Source of the DNA: Achromobacter xylosoxidans A8
GTDB lineage: Bacteria > Pseudomonadota > Gammaproteobacteria > Burkholderiales > Burkholderiaceae_B
Length of the DNA: 64,000 bases
Assembly: GCF_000165835.1 (NCBI RefSeq)
Contig: NC_014640.1
Location: 6,696,001-6,760,000, forward strand
Reading direction: 5' to 3'
Position 1 is the stretch's first letter; every line of letters begins with the position of its first letter. Shown one piece after another: positions 28,303-37,100 of the stretch. The notes below the pieces were generated by a model. It worked only from the letters and a program-made list of their open reading frames with translations, was not told where the DNA came from and did not search any database. Position numbers and translations under genes: made by a program.

Positions 28303-29169
28303 TCAGACCCGGCGCATGCGGCGCCGCGCCGGCAGCAGCCCGCCTTGCGGGCCGCCCACGATGGAAAACAGATAGCAGGCGCCCGCCGCCAGAATGATGG
28401 CGGGCGAGGCCGGCACGTTGAAGTGGTACGAAATGAGCAGGCCAGCCGTCGAAGCCGCCACGCCCAGGCCCGCGGCCAGCGGAATCTGGCGGGCGGCCGA
28501 GCGGACCCAGAAGCGCGCGGCGGCGGCGGGCAGCATCATGATGCCGACCACCATGAGCGTGCCCAGCACCTGAAAGCCCGCCACCAGGTTCACCACCACC
28601 AGCACCAGGAAGCCCATGTGGACCCAGCCCCCGGCGCCGCCGCTGGCGCGCAGGAAGCCAGGGTCCAGGCATTCGGCCACCAGCAGCCGGTAGATCGCGG
28701 CCAGCGCCAGCAAGGTCGCGCTGGCCGTGGCGGTGACCAGCAGCAGCGCCGCGTCGTCCAGCCCCAGCACCGTGCCGAACAGCACATGCAGCAGATCCAT
28801 GTTGGAGCCGCGCAGCGACACCAGCAGCACGCCCAGCCCAAGCGATATCAGGTAAAACGCCGCGAAGCTGGCGTCTTCGCGCAACGGCGTAAGGCGCGCC
28901 ACCAGCCCCGCCAGCAAGGCCACGGCCAGTCCCGTGGCGATGCCGCCCAGCATCATCGCCCCCAGCGACAGGCCGGCCAGCAGAAAGCCCGCCGCCACCC
29001 CGGGCAGGATGGCGTGCGACATGGCGTCGCCCATCAGGCTCATGCGCCGCAGCACCAGGAACACGCCCAGCGGCGCGGCGCCCAGCGACAGGGCGCAGGC
29101 GCCGGCCAGCGCGCGCCGCATGAAGCCGTAGTCCAGGAAGGGCGACAGCACCCATTGCGCCAGGCTCAT
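28303..29169 (-). CDS. znuB: ABC-3 type metal transporter permease (ZnuB-like)
   Basis: Inner-membrane permease of 288 residues with about eight hydrophobic segments. It has the family segment RRMSLMGDAMSHAILPGVAAG in the third helix region (core MGDAMSHAILPG). Start at 29169 (MSLAQWVLSPF) is coupled to the ATPase stop through an ATGA overlap. With the ATPase and the ZnuA-type protein it forms a zinc (possibly manganese) importer. Confidence 0.92.
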   Translation of the reverse strand: MSLAQWVLSPFLDYGFMRRALAGACALSLGAAPLGVFLVLRRMSLMGDAMSHAILPGVAAGFLLAGLSLGAMMLGGIATGLAVALLAGLVARLTPLREDASFAAFYLISLGLGVLLVSLRGSNMDLLHVLFGTVLGLDDAALLLVTATASATLLALAAIYRLLVAECLDPGFLRASGGAGGWVHMGFLVLVVVNLVAGFQVLGTLMVVGIMMLPAAAARFWVRSAARQIPLAAGLGVAASTAGLLISYHFNVPASPAIILAAGACYLFSIVGGPQGGLLPARRRMRRV

Positions 29170-29885
29170 GCGCGGCTCTCCGCGTGCCATTGCCGCGCCC
29201 GCTTCAGGTGCGCGTCGTCCAAAGCGTTCTCGGTGTCGCCCCAGGCCACGACCGATCCGGACAGCAACAGGCATTCGGGAAAATGGTCGCGCACCAGATC
29301 CAGGTCGTGCAGCACCGCGATCACGGTGCGGCCCTGGCCGTGCAGGCCGCAAAGCAAGGCCATCAGGTCGTCCGCCGTGTGGCTGTCCACCGCGGAGAAG
29401 GGTTCGTCCAGCAGCAGCACGGGCGCATCCTGCACCAGCATCCGCGCAAACAGCGCGCGCTGCATCTGTCCGCCCGACAGCGCGTCCACGCCGCGTCCGG
29501 CCGCGTCGGCCATGCCCACGGTTTCCAGCGCGTCCATGCAACGGTCCAGCTCCTCGTTCGCATACCGGCGCCATCCGCCCACGCGCCTCCAGGCGCCCAT
29601 GGCCACCAGGTCCAGCACCGACACCGGAAACGATCGGTCCAGCTCGGCGGCCTGGGGCAGCCAGGCCAATTCCGACCGGCCCGCGCCGCTGATCCGCACG
29701 CTGCCAGCCATGGGACGCAGCACGCCCATGATGCCTTTGATCAGGGTGGACTTGCCGGCGCCATTCGGCCCCACCACGGCGGTCATGCCGCCGGCGGCGA
29801 AACGCCCCGACACCGATTTGAGCGCGGCATGTCCATGCCAGCCGAAGGAAGCGTCGGCCAGTTCGATCGTGACCGGCGCGTTCAT
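29166..29885 (-). CDS. znuC: Metal ABC transporter ATP-binding protein (ZnuC-like)
   Basis: 239-residue ATPase. Walker A GPNGAGKST, signature LSGGQMQRA, Walker B VLLLDEPFSAVD and switch His in AVLHDLD are intact. Start at 29885 (MNAPVTIELAD) overlaps the stop of the small upstream membrane protein by an ATGA. No C-terminal His-rich extension, unlike some ZnuC proteins. Confidence 0.93.
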   Translation of the reverse strand: MNAPVTIELADASFGWHGHAALKSVSGRFAAGGMTAVVGPNGAGKSTLIKGIMGVLRPMAGSVRISGAGRSELAWLPQAAELDRSFPVSVLDLVAMGAWRRVGGWRRYANEELDRCMDALETVGMADAAGRGVDALSGGQMQRALFARMLVQDAPVLLLDEPFSAVDSHTADDLMALLCGLHGQGRTVIAVLHDLDLVRDHFPECLLLSGSVVAWGDTENALDDAHLKRARQWHAESRA

Positions 29886-30052
29886 CGCGGCCACCAGTCC
29901 AGCGCCCAGCCGGTCAGGGCCCACAGGACGGCGGCCGCGGCCAGGGCGGCGGCCATGCGGCGCCAGGCGGAAACGAGGAAGGCGGAACGCGGCGGGAGGT
30001 TTTGCCGGCGCGCGGTTGCAGGCGTCCGGGGCAAAAGCGTGAAATGGGACAT
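29882..30052 (-). CDS. Small membrane protein leading the zinc importer operon
   Basis: 56 residues. The N-terminal half is basic and hydrophilic; the C-terminal half is one transmembrane segment (about 33-50) ending in TGWALDWWPR. Its stop overlaps the ATPase start (ATGA) and the Zur-box-like site lies about 45 bases upstream of its ATG, so it is the first gene of the operon if translated. I do not recognise a family. It might be only a translational leader, but the coupling argues for real translation. Confidence 0.5.
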   Translation of the reverse strand: MSHFTLLPRTPATARRQNLPPRSAFLVSAWRRMAAALAAAAVLWALTGWALDWWPR

Positions 30053-30096
30053 GGAAAGAATGCGGAGACAGATAGCGGCTGCGGCCAAGTTTTATT

Positions 30097-30112
30097 ATGT
30101 TATATCATAACT
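30097..30112. promoter_or_regulatory. Zur-box-like operator between znu operon and zur
   Basis: ATGTTATATCATAACT contains GTTAT (30099-30103) and ATAAC (30107-30111) as inverted halves, close to the proteobacterial Zur box core TGTTATANTATAACA. It lies in an AT-rich island in GC-rich DNA between the divergent znu operon and zur, so a zinc-loaded Zur dimer could repress both. Confidence 0.7.
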
Positions 30113-30216
30113 AAAAGGCTTGATTCCCCCGCGTTCGCCCGCATCTGGATGTTTTCTGCTACCTTCCAGGCATCTCGCGCGCATCGCGCGCGTTTTCCAT
30201 AGAGATAAAGTCAGCC

Positions 30217-30723
30217 ATGTCCGCACCGCCCCGCACCCCTCGCAGCGATACCGTCGGCGCCCAGCTCAGCGTCGCCGAAGCGCTGTGCGAGCAGCGCGGG
30301 CGCCGCCTTACTCCTATCCGCCGCAAGGTGCTGGAACTGCTGCTGCGCCACGGCCGCAGTCTGAAGGCCTATGAGTTGCTGGACGCGATGCGCGCCGTGC
30401 ATCCGGGCGCCGCGCCCCCGACCGTGTACCGCGCACTGGACTTCCTGATGGACGAGGGCCTGATCCACCGCCTAGACGCGGTCAACGCCTGGAGCGCCTG
30501 CCACGACGCGGGCGGCGCGCCCCATGACCTGCTGGTGGTCTGTACGGGCTGCGGCGCGGTCGCGGAAGTATCCGACCCCGCCATGAGCCGCCAACTGGCC
30601 GAACGCGTCGCCCAGACCGGCTATGCCCTGGCCACGCACGAAACCGAAATCCGCGCGCTGTGCCCCCAGTGCCAGCAGAAGCAACCCGCCGCAGATGCCG
30701 GCCACGGCCATCACCATCATTAA
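30217..30723 (+). CDS. zur: Fur-family regulator, zinc uptake regulator
   Basis: 168 residues. N-terminal winged helix with TPIRRKVLELLLRHGRSLKAYEL region and the DNA-recognition helix PPTVYRALDFL. The structural zinc site is formed by CxxC pairs in VCTGCG and LCPQCQ. The C-terminus ends GHGHHHH, an extra metal-binding tail. Divergent from the znu operon with a Zur-box-like site between them. This placement and the CxxC pattern favour Zur over Fur. Confidence 0.92.
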   Translation: MSAPPRTPRSDTVGAQLSVAEALCEQRGRRLTPIRRKVLELLLRHGRSLKAYELLDAMRAVHPGAAPPTVYRALDFLMDEGLIHRLDAVNAWSACHDAGGAPHDLLVVCTGCGAVAEVSDPAMSRQLAERVAQTGYALATHETEIRALCPQCQQKQPAADAGHGHHHH

Positions 30724-31111
30724 GAACTAGTGCCGGCGGGCAGCCCGCCCCCGGCTCTCCGCCATCGGGCGCAAGCCTGCGGCGCGGCCCTTCATCCAGA
30801 TGCGCGCATCGCGCTCTTGAAATCCGGCAAACCGCCCCCAAATAGTGGTATCGCCCGATACTTGAGGGCGTACGGACGCCATCTGGATGGCTACGGCCCC
30901 AGGGTTGACCCTGGGTTTGCCCCCTGCCCCCGACTGTGCTGTAATCCTGCGTCCGGCCGCTGCAGGCGACCCATGCAGCCTGCGGCAAACATCCTCCGGC
31001 AAAGACTGGGAAACCCCGTTCAAGCGTCGCAAGACGGCGTTCCAAGACAGGGTTGCGATCCCCGCCGAGAGTTCCTGTTTAACGCCTTGACTTCACGCTA
31101 GCAGCTTCGCC
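30724..31111. other. 388-base intergenic region with inverted repeats, no gene seen
   Basis: No convincing coding frame. The 10-base inverted repeat CATCCAGATG (30793-30802) / CATCTGGATG (30880-30889) encloses a smaller hairpin GTATCG..CGATAC (about 30849-30862), and the perfect 8-base stem CCCAGGGT (30898-30905) / ACCCTGGG (30908-30915) follows. A possible promoter TTGACTTCACGC lies at about 31087. The structure could be a zur 3' hairpin set, a leader RNA of the GTPase gene, or a small RNA. Confidence 0.45.
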
Positions 31112-32230
31112 ATGAACACCCCGCGCAGTTTGGACAAAATGGTTCCCGTCACCATCCTCACCGGCTTTCTCGGTGCGGGCAAGACCACCCTGCTCAAACG
31201 CATCCTGACCGAATACCATGGCCGCCGCGTCGCGGTCATCGAAAACGAGTTCGGGCCGGAAAGCATCGACAACGACCTGCTGGTGCAGGACAGCAACGAA
31301 GAAATCATCGAACTGTCCAACGGCTGCGTCTGCTGCACGGTGCGCGGCGACCTGATGCGCACCCTGTCCGAGCTGCGCGCCAAGCGCGAAGCCGGCGAAC
31401 TAAATTTCGAACGCGTCATCCTCGAAACGACCGGCATGGCCAACCCTGGCCCCGTGTGCCAGACGTTCTTCATGGATGACGACATCGCTGAGTACTACCG
31501 CCTGGACGCGGTGGTCACGGTGGTCGACGCCAAGCATGGCATGGCCACCCTCGACGCCCAGCCCGAAGCCCAGAAGCAGGTCGGTTTCGCCGACCGCATC
31601 CTGATCTCGAAGCGCGACCTGGTCAACGAAGTCGACTACGAAGCGCTGCGCCACCGCCTGGTTCACATGAACCCGCGCGCGCCGATCACGCCGGTCAACT
31701 TCGGCGAAGTCGACCTGAAGTCCATCATCGACATCAGCGGCTTCAACCTGAATTCCATTCTGGACATCGACCCGCAATTCCTGGCCGATGAGCACCCCGA
31801 CGCCGCCCACGACCATGTCCATGACCACGATCATGGACATGACCACGGCCACGATCACGACCATGATCACGAAGGCGACTGCGGGGCGCATTGCAATCAT
31901 GCCCACCATCATCACCATCACCAGCACGACGACGAAATCGGCGCGTTCGTGTTCCGTTCCAACAAGCCGTTCGATCCCGCGCGCCTTGAGGAATTCCTGG
32001 GCGGCGTGGTGCAGGTCTATGGTCCCGACCTGATGCGCTACAAGGGCATCCTGTACATGAAGGGCATCAACCGCCGCATGTTGTTCCAGGGTGTGCACAT
32101 GATGATGGGCGCCGAACCCGGCAAGCCGTGGACCGCAGCCGAAAAACCGTCCACCAAGATGGTTTTCATCGGCCGTAAGCTGCCCCAGGAGATTTTCACC
32201 CGGGGCTTGGAGCAGTGCCTGGCGGGGTAA
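31112..32230 (+). CDS. COG0523 (CobW/ZNG1 family) GTPase, probable zinc metallochaperone
   Basis: 372-residue G3E GTPase. Walker A GFLGAGKTTLL at residues about 18-28, metal-binding CVCCTV, ENEFGPESID (switch I region), base-specificity motif SKRD in place of the usual NKxD, and a C-terminal CobW-C domain. A long His/Asp stretch lies at about 228-275 (HDHVHDHDHGHDHGHD, then HHHHHH). Located between zur and the zinc-finger-less dksA, it is best read as a zinc-insertion chaperone rather than a cobalamin protein. No Zur box was found directly upstream. Confidence 0.9.
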   Translation: MNTPRSLDKMVPVTILTGFLGAGKTTLLKRILTEYHGRRVAVIENEFGPESIDNDLLVQDSNEEIIELSNGCVCCTVRGDLMRTLSELRAKREAGELNFERVILETTGMANPGPVCQTFFMDDDIAEYYRLDAVVTVVDAKHGMATLDAQPEAQKQVGFADRILISKRDLVNEVDYEALRHRLVHMNPRAPITPVNFGEVDLKSIIDISGFNLNSILDIDPQFLADEHPDAAHDHVHDHDHGHDHGHDHDHDHEGDCGAHCNHAHHHHHHQHDDEIGAFVFRSNKPFDPARLEEFLGGVVQVYGPDLMRYKGILYMKGINRRMLFQGVHMMMGAEPGKPWTAAEKPSTKMVFIGRKLPQEIFTRGLEQCLAG

Positions 32231-32356
32231 TCCCCCTTCCTGACGTGACGTGATGCGACGAAGGCAGTACTGTGAGGTACGAATAGCGTAGGCAACAAGT
32301 AATACGGACCGGGAATGGACGCCCGCGCCAGGATCGATTCATAGTGGAGTGTTTTC

Positions 32357-32821
32357 ATGGCTACCAAGGCAGCAACCAAGAAATCAAGCAAGTCGACGAG
32401 CGATACGGCGATTGATCTGCCCAGCGAGAAGGAATTGCTGGCCATGCCCGAGTCCGACTATATGAACGAACGCCAACTGGCGTTCTTCAAGGAACGGCTC
32501 AAACAACTCGAGCAGGACATCCTGGCCAACGCCGGCGAAACCACCGAGCACCTGCGTGAAACGCAGTTCGTGCCCGATCCCGCCGACCGCGCCACGATCG
32601 AGGAAGAACACGCCCTGGAGCTGCGCACCCGCGACCGCGAGCGCAAGCTGCTGAAGAAGGTGCAACAGTCCATCGCCCGCATCGACAGCGGCGAATACGG
32701 CTGGTGTGAGGAAACCGGTGAACCCATCGGCATCCCGCGCCTGCTGGCCCGCCCCACGGCCACCCTGTCGCTCGAAGCGCAGGAACGCCGCGAGATGCGC
32801 CAGAAGCTCTACGGCGACTGA
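32357..32821 (+). CDS. dksA: RNA polymerase-binding factor DksA, cysteine-poor form
   Basis: 154 residues, DksA coiled-coil then a TraR/DksA C-terminal domain. The tip of the coiled coil (DPADRATIEEE) keeps the acidic residues that act in the RNAP secondary channel. Canonical DksA has four zinc cysteines; here only the first remains (YGWCEETGEPIGIPRLL), the second is Thr and the last pair is replaced by LSLEAQ. It should therefore not hold zinc, like the zinc-independent DksA2 type. Neighbour of a COG0523 GTPase and downstream of zur. Followed by a strong terminator. Confidence 0.92.
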   Translation: MATKAATKKSSKSTSDTAIDLPSEKELLAMPESDYMNERQLAFFKERLKQLEQDILANAGETTEHLRETQFVPDPADRATIEEEHALELRTRDRERKLLKKVQQSIARIDSGEYGWCEETGEPIGIPRLLARPTATLSLEAQERREMRQKLYGD

Positions 32822-32851
32822 TCCGTCCCGTATTCAGCCCCTACGCTGAAA

Positions 32852-32886
32852 GGCTATGCTGGTTTCCAGCATGGCCTTTTTTCTTT
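32852..32886 (+). terminator. Terminator after dksA
   Basis: GGCTATGCTGG (32852-32862) pairs with CCAGCATGGCC (32866-32876), one G-T wobble, loop TTT, followed by TTTTTTCTTT. Confidence 0.9.
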
Positions 32887-32970
32887 GGCCGCCCTTCAAC
32901 GGGGACGCAAGCGTTCTGCCTTGATTTCCCCGCAACCGCCCCCAGCTAATCCCTTCATAGGAAGGAACGC

Positions 32971-33510
32971 ATGGAACAATTTCACGCCACCACCATCGTG
33001 TGCGTGCGCCGCGGCAACCGCGTCGCACTGGGCGGCGATGGCCAGGTCACCCTGGGCAACATCGTCATCAAGGGCACCGCCCGCAAGATCCGCCGCCTGT
33101 ACCACGACAAGATTCTGGCCGGCTTTGCCGGCGCCACCGCCGACGCGTTCACCCTGCAGGAACGCTTCGAGGCCAAGCTGGAAAAGCACCAGGGGAACCT
33201 GATGCGCGCCGCGGTCGAACTGACTCGCGACTGGCGCACCGACCGCGTCCTGCGCCGCCTGGAAGCCATGCTGATCGTGGCCGATGCCGAGCACACGCTG
33301 GTGCTGACCGGCAACGGCGACGTGCTCGAACCGGAACACGGCCTGGCGGCCATCGGCTCTGGCGGCGCCTACGCCCAATCGGCCGCGCTGGCGCTGCTGC
33401 GCAACACCGAACTTTCGCCCGAGGCCGTCGTCAAGCAATCGCTGGAAATCGCCGGCGACCTCTGCATCTACACCAACCAGAACCACGTCATCGAAACGCT
33501 GGGCGACTGA
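32971..33510 (+). CDS. hslV: ATP-dependent protease subunit HslV (ClpQ)
   Basis: Threonine peptidase of 179 residues forming a double hexamer capped by HslU. The catalytic Thr follows the short propeptide MEQFHA (mature TTIVCVRR), with the conserved GGDGQVTLG and Lys-33 region ([10 protein letters not shown]). AAGGAA precedes the ATG at 32971. hslU starts 73 bases downstream, so the two form the usual heat-shock operon. Confidence 0.97.
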   Translation: MEQFHATTIVCVRRGNRVALGGDGQVTLGNIVIKGTARKIRRLYHDKILAGFAGATADAFTLQERFEAKLEKHQGNLMRAAVELTRDWRTDRVLRRLEAMLIVADAEHTLVLTGNGDVLEPEHGLAAIGSGGAYAQSAALALLRNTELSPEAVVKQSLEIAGDLCIYTNQNHVIETLGD

Positions 33511-33583
33511 CGCCCGCCACGCGGCGCGCCCAGCGCGCCGCGGCCGCCACCCCAGCCCGCCCTAGCTTCAAGGATCCGCCCTC

Positions 33584-34918
33584 ATGTCCGCATCCAACAT
33601 GACGCCCGGAGAGATCGTCTCCGAACTCGACAAGTACATCGTCGGCCAGAACCGCGCCAAGCGCGCCGTGGCCGTGGCGCTGCGCAACCGCTGGCGCCGC
33701 CAGCAGGTCGCCGAACCCCTGCGCCACGAAATCCACCCCAAGAACATCCTCATGATCGGCCCCACCGGCGTGGGCAAGACCGAGATCGCGCGCCGCCTGG
33801 CCAAGCTGGCCAACGCGCCCTTCATCAAGATCGAAGCCACCAAGTTCACCGAAGTGGGCTACGTGGGCCGCGACGTCGACACCATCATCCGCGACCTGAC
33901 CGAATATTCGATCAAGCAGACGCGCGAGCTGGAAATGCGCCGCGTGCGCACCCAGGCTGAAGATGCCGCCGAAGACCGCATCCTGGACGCCCTGGTGCCG
34001 CCCCCGCGCGGCGCTTCCGGCGAACCGGAACGCGGCGAGGACAACAGCGCCCGCCAGACCTTCCGCAAGCGCCTGCGCGAAGGCAAGATCGACGACCTCG
34101 AAATCGAGATCGAAGTCGCCCAGGCCGCGCCGCAGATGGACGTCATGACGCCCCCCGGCATGGAAGAAATGGCCGAACAGCTGCGCGGCATGTTCGCCGG
34201 CATGGCCCGCGACAAGAAAAAGCCCAAGAAGATGAAGGTGCGCGAAGCCTTCAAGCTGATCGTCGACGAAGAAGCCGCCAAGCGCGTCAACGAAGAAGAC
34301 CTGCGCACCGTGGCGATCAACAACGTCGAGCAGAACGGCATCGTCTTCCTGGACGAAATCGACAAGATCGCGGCCCGCCAGGAATCCGGCGGCGCGGACG
34401 TCTCGCGCCAAGGCGTGCAGCGCGACCTGCTGCCGCTGGTCGAAGGCACCACCGTCAACACGCGCTACGGCATGGTCCGCACCGACCACATCCTGTTCAT
34501 CGCGTCCGGCGCCTTCCACCTGTCGCGCCCCTCGGACCTGATCCCTGAACTGCAGGGCCGCTTCCCGATCCGCGTCGAACTGGAATCGCTGACCGCCGAG
34601 GACTTCGTGCGCATCCTGTCCGACACGGACGCGTCGCTGACCAAGCAGTACACCGCGCTGATGGCCACCGAGGACCTGCAGCTGGAGTTCACGGAAGAAG
34701 GCGTGCGCCGCCTGGCCGAGCTGGCCTTCGAGGTCAACGAAACCACCGAGAACATCGGCGCCCGCCGCCTGTACACGGTGATGGAGAAGCTGCTGGACGA
34801 GCTGTCGTTCGACGCCACCGCCAGCAGCGACAAGAACGTGAAGATTGACGCTGCCTACGTCAACGCGCAACTGGCGGAAGCCGCCAGCAGCCAGGACCTG
34901 GCGCGCTACGTGCTGTAA
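33584..34918 (+). CDS. hslU: ATPase subunit HslU (ClpY) of the HslUV protease
   Basis: AAA+ unfoldase of 444 residues. Walker [15 protein letters not shown], pore loop GYVGRD, Walker B VFLDEIDK, the family-specific I-domain at about 110-240, and the C-terminal LARYVL tail that inserts into HslV. Cytoplasmic. Ends before a strong terminator. Confidence 0.97.
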   Translation: MSASNMTPGEIVSELDKYIVGQNRAKRAVAVALRNRWRRQQVAEPLRHEIHPKNILMIGPTGVGKTEIARRLAKLANAPFIKIEATKFTEVGYVGRDVDTIIRDLTEYSIKQTRELEMRRVRTQAEDAAEDRILDALVPPPRGASGEPERGEDNSARQTFRKRLREGKIDDLEIEIEVAQAAPQMDVMTPPGMEEMAEQLRGMFAGMARDKKKPKKMKVREAFKLIVDEEAAKRVNEEDLRTVAINNVEQNGIVFLDEIDKIAARQESGGADVSRQGVQRDLLPLVEGTTVNTRYGMVRTDHILFIASGAFHLSRPSDLIPELQGRFPIRVELESLTAEDFVRILSDTDASLTKQYTALMATEDLQLEFTEEGVRRLAELAFEVNETTENIGARRLYTVMEKLLDELSFDATASSDKNVKIDAAYVNAQLAEAASSQDLARYVL

Positions 34919-34943
34919 ACCGCGGGCGCGCAGCGCCCCCGGC

Positions 34944-34986
34944 AAAACGCCGTCCGCAGCCTCAGGGCAGCGGACGGCGTTTTTTT
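34944..34986 (+). terminator. Terminator after hslU
   Basis: AAAACGCCGTCCGC (34944-34957) pairs with GCGGACGGCGTTTT (34970-34983), 12-base loop, continuing into a run of seven T. Confidence 0.92.
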
Positions 34987-35072
34987 ACTGCTGGAGTGCC
35001 CAGGACAAGCGCGCGTCCTGGGTGCTGCAAGCCCGCGCAATGTGTGGACTTGCGTACCCGGCCTGATGGCGG

Positions 35073-35378
35073 CTAGTTGGTAATCGCGGTCACGATGTAC
35101 TTGCCGTCCTTGCGGACCGCCGTGAAGCGCACCTTGTCGCCCGCCTTGATCTTGGCCAGCAGCGCCGGATCCGCCTCATAGACCAGCGTCATGGCGGGCA
35201 GGTCCAGCGGCTTGATGGCGTCGTGCTTGATCGTGACCTTGCCGGCGGCCGGATCCACCCGCCGCACTTCCCCGCTGGCGTCGGCCTGCTGCGCGAACGC
35301 CAACGGCGCGGCCAGCGTGACGACGGCCACCGCCGCGGCGGCAGCCATGGGCATTGCATACTTGCGGTCAAAAATCAT
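35073..35378 (-). CDS. CusF-like periplasmic copper-binding-fold protein
   Basis: 101 residues: signal peptide at about 1-34 (cleavage AFAQQA) and one small OB-fold of the CusF/CopB-associated type. GGAGG lies before the ATG at 35378. The metal strand reads HDAIKPLDLPAMTLVY: the CusF His and the first Met (PAM) are kept, but the Trp that stacks on copper is Leu and the second Met is Leu. No cusCBA genes are near. It may bind copper weakly or bind something else. Confidence 0.82.
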   Translation of the reverse strand: MIFDRKYAMPMAAAAAVAVVTLAAPLAFAQQADASGEVRRVDPAAGKVTIKHDAIKPLDLPAMTLVYEADPALLAKIKAGDKVRFTAVRKDGKYIVTAITN

Positions 35379-35579
35379 GCAGATATCCTCCGATTGCAGG
35401 GGCAGCGCGAGACCGGCGTCCCCGCTTTCCATAGTGCTAGGATACCGCCCTTGTGCAACAGTTCCCCCGCCCTGACGCAACAATTCTGACAGTTGATTGC
35501 GGAACACGCGAAGCGCGCCGCCATTATTCATGGCTGGACGCAAAACCCCTACCTTTCGTCACTCATTTCAGGAGTTCCC

Positions 35580-36134
35580 ATGGCCAACCGCTTATCCGTA
35601 ATCGCCACCCGCACGGGAGACGACGGCACCACGGGTCTTGGGGACGGATCACGCACGCCCAAGGACGCCCCGCGCATCGCAGCGATGGGCGACGTCGACG
35701 AACTGAACAGCGTCATCGGAGTGCTGCTGACCGAGGACCTGCCCGCCGAAATAGCCACGGACCTGCTGGGCATCCAGCACGACCTGTTCGACATGGGCGC
35801 GGAACTCTGCATCCCCGGACACACCGCCCTGAGCGACGAGCACATCGCCCGCCTGGACTCGCGCCTCGCCCACTACAACGCGACCCTGCCGCCTCTGCGT
35901 GAATTCATCCTGCCCGGCGGCTCGCGCGGTTCGGCCCAGGCGCACATCGCGCGCACGGTCTGCCGCCGCGCCGAACGGGCCGTAGTGGCGCTGACCCGGA
36001 TCGACCCGGTGAACCCGCCCGTGCGGCAATACCTGAACCGGCTGTCGGACCTGATGTTCGTGCTGGCGCGTTGTATAAACCAGCATGCGGGACAGAAAGA
36101 CACGTTCTGGGCGGGCGCCCAGGCGCGCAAATAG
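35580..36134 (+). CDS. PduO-type cob(I)alamin adenosyltransferase
   Basis: 184-residue ATP:corrinoid adenosyltransferase that makes coenzyme B12. N-terminal ATP loop TRTGDDGTTGLGDGSR, cobalamin-side residues in FILPGGSRGSAQAHIARTVCRRAER-type region (core LPGGS and CRRAER). AGGAG precedes the ATG at 35580. No other cobalamin genes or cobalamin riboswitch are seen nearby, so it probably serves salvage. Confidence 0.93.
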   Translation: MANRLSVIATRTGDDGTTGLGDGSRTPKDAPRIAAMGDVDELNSVIGVLLTEDLPAEIATDLLGIQHDLFDMGAELCIPGHTALSDEHIARLDSRLAHYNATLPPLREFILPGGSRGSAQAHIARTVCRRAERAVVALTRIDPVNPPVRQYLNRLSDLMFVLARCINQHAGQKDTFWAGAQARK

Positions 36135-36200
36135 TCTCGCGCCCGGGACGCGTCCTGCGCGGCCAGGCCAAAGAACGGTACGGAACTTAGCAAGGGCCGC

Positions 36201-37100
36201 GTGAAGATCTTATTGCTGGGCAAGGACGGCCAGGTCGGCCGCGAACTGTGCCACGCCCTGCTCCCCTTTGGAGAGATCGTGGCGCTGGGCCGCGACGGCG
36301 CGGATCTGCGCGATCAGGATGCACTGCTCGCGGTCTTGTCGTCCTGCCGGCCCGATGTGATCGTCAACGCAGCCGCCTACACAGCAGTGGATGCGGCCGA
36401 AAACGATCGGGAGACCGCCACTCGGGTCAATGCGCTGGCGGTGGCCACGCTGGCTCGCCACGCCCAGGCCGCCCGCGCCCTGCTGGTCCATTTCTCGACC
36501 GACTATGTGTTCGACGGCGCCCAACAGCGGCCCTACTCGGAAACCGATGGGCCCAACCCCCTGAACGTGTACGGCAGCACCAAACTTGCGGGCGAGCGGG
36601 CCATCCAGGCCACGGGTTGCGATGCGCTGGTGTTCAGGATCGGCTGGGTCTATTCGCGGCATGGCAAGAACTTCCTGAACACCATGCTGCGCCTGGCGCT
36701 GGAGCGCCAAAGCCTGAACGTGGTGTCCGACCAGCATGGAGCGCCCACATCGGCTACATTCGTCGCCGACGTTACGGCCCTGGCGATCCGGCAACATTGC
36801 GCGGGGCGGTTGCCCGCTGGGACCTATCACTTGGCCGCCGCCGGTTCGACCAACTGGCATGCCTATGCAAGATACATCGTTGCCGGAGCCGCCGCGCGCG
36901 GCGCCAGCCTGATGTTGGCCCCGGAACAGATCCATGCGATCGCGGCGCGGGACTATCCCGGAGCCGCGCAGCGGCCGAGCAATTCCACGCTGGATACAGC
37001 CAAACTGTCGCACGCGCTGCAACTGCGTATGCCATCATGGACCGAACAGGTGGATCGCACCCTGGATCAACTCAGCCAATCCGGCAAGCCCGCATTTTGA
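36201..37100 (+). CDS. rfbD: dTDP-4-dehydrorhamnose reductase
   Basis: SDR-type enzyme of 299 residues catalysing the last step to dTDP-L-rhamnose. NAD(P) loop GKDGQVGREL, the STDYVFDG strand, and the YxxxK motif in YGSTKLAGE. Starts with GTG at 36201 (MKILLLGKDG). Its stop overlaps the rfbC start (TGATG). rfbA and rfbB are not in this window, so the pathway is split across loci. Confidence 0.93.
   Translation: MKILLLGKDGQVGRELCHALLPFGEIVALGRDGADLRDQDALLAVLSSCRPDVIVNAAAYTAVDAAENDRETATRVNALAVATLARHAQAARALLVHFSTDYVFDGAQQRPYSETDGPNPLNVYGSTKLAGERAIQATGCDALVFRIGWVYSRHGKNFLNTMLRLALERQSLNVVSDQHGAPTSATFVADVTALAIRQHCAGRLPAGTYHLAAAGSTNWHAYARYIVAGAAARGASLMLAPEQIHAIAARDYPGAAQRPSNSTLDTAKLSHALQLRMPSWTEQVDRTLDQLSQSGKPAF

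Noticed and set aside
30727..31032. Minus-strand open frame in the zur-GTPase gap
   Set aside because: No ribosome-binding site, no recognisable domain, and Arg/Ala-rich composition typical of chance frames at this GC.
35400..35579. Cobalamin riboswitch before the adenosyltransferase gene
   Set aside because: Too short, and no B12-box-like conserved core was seen.
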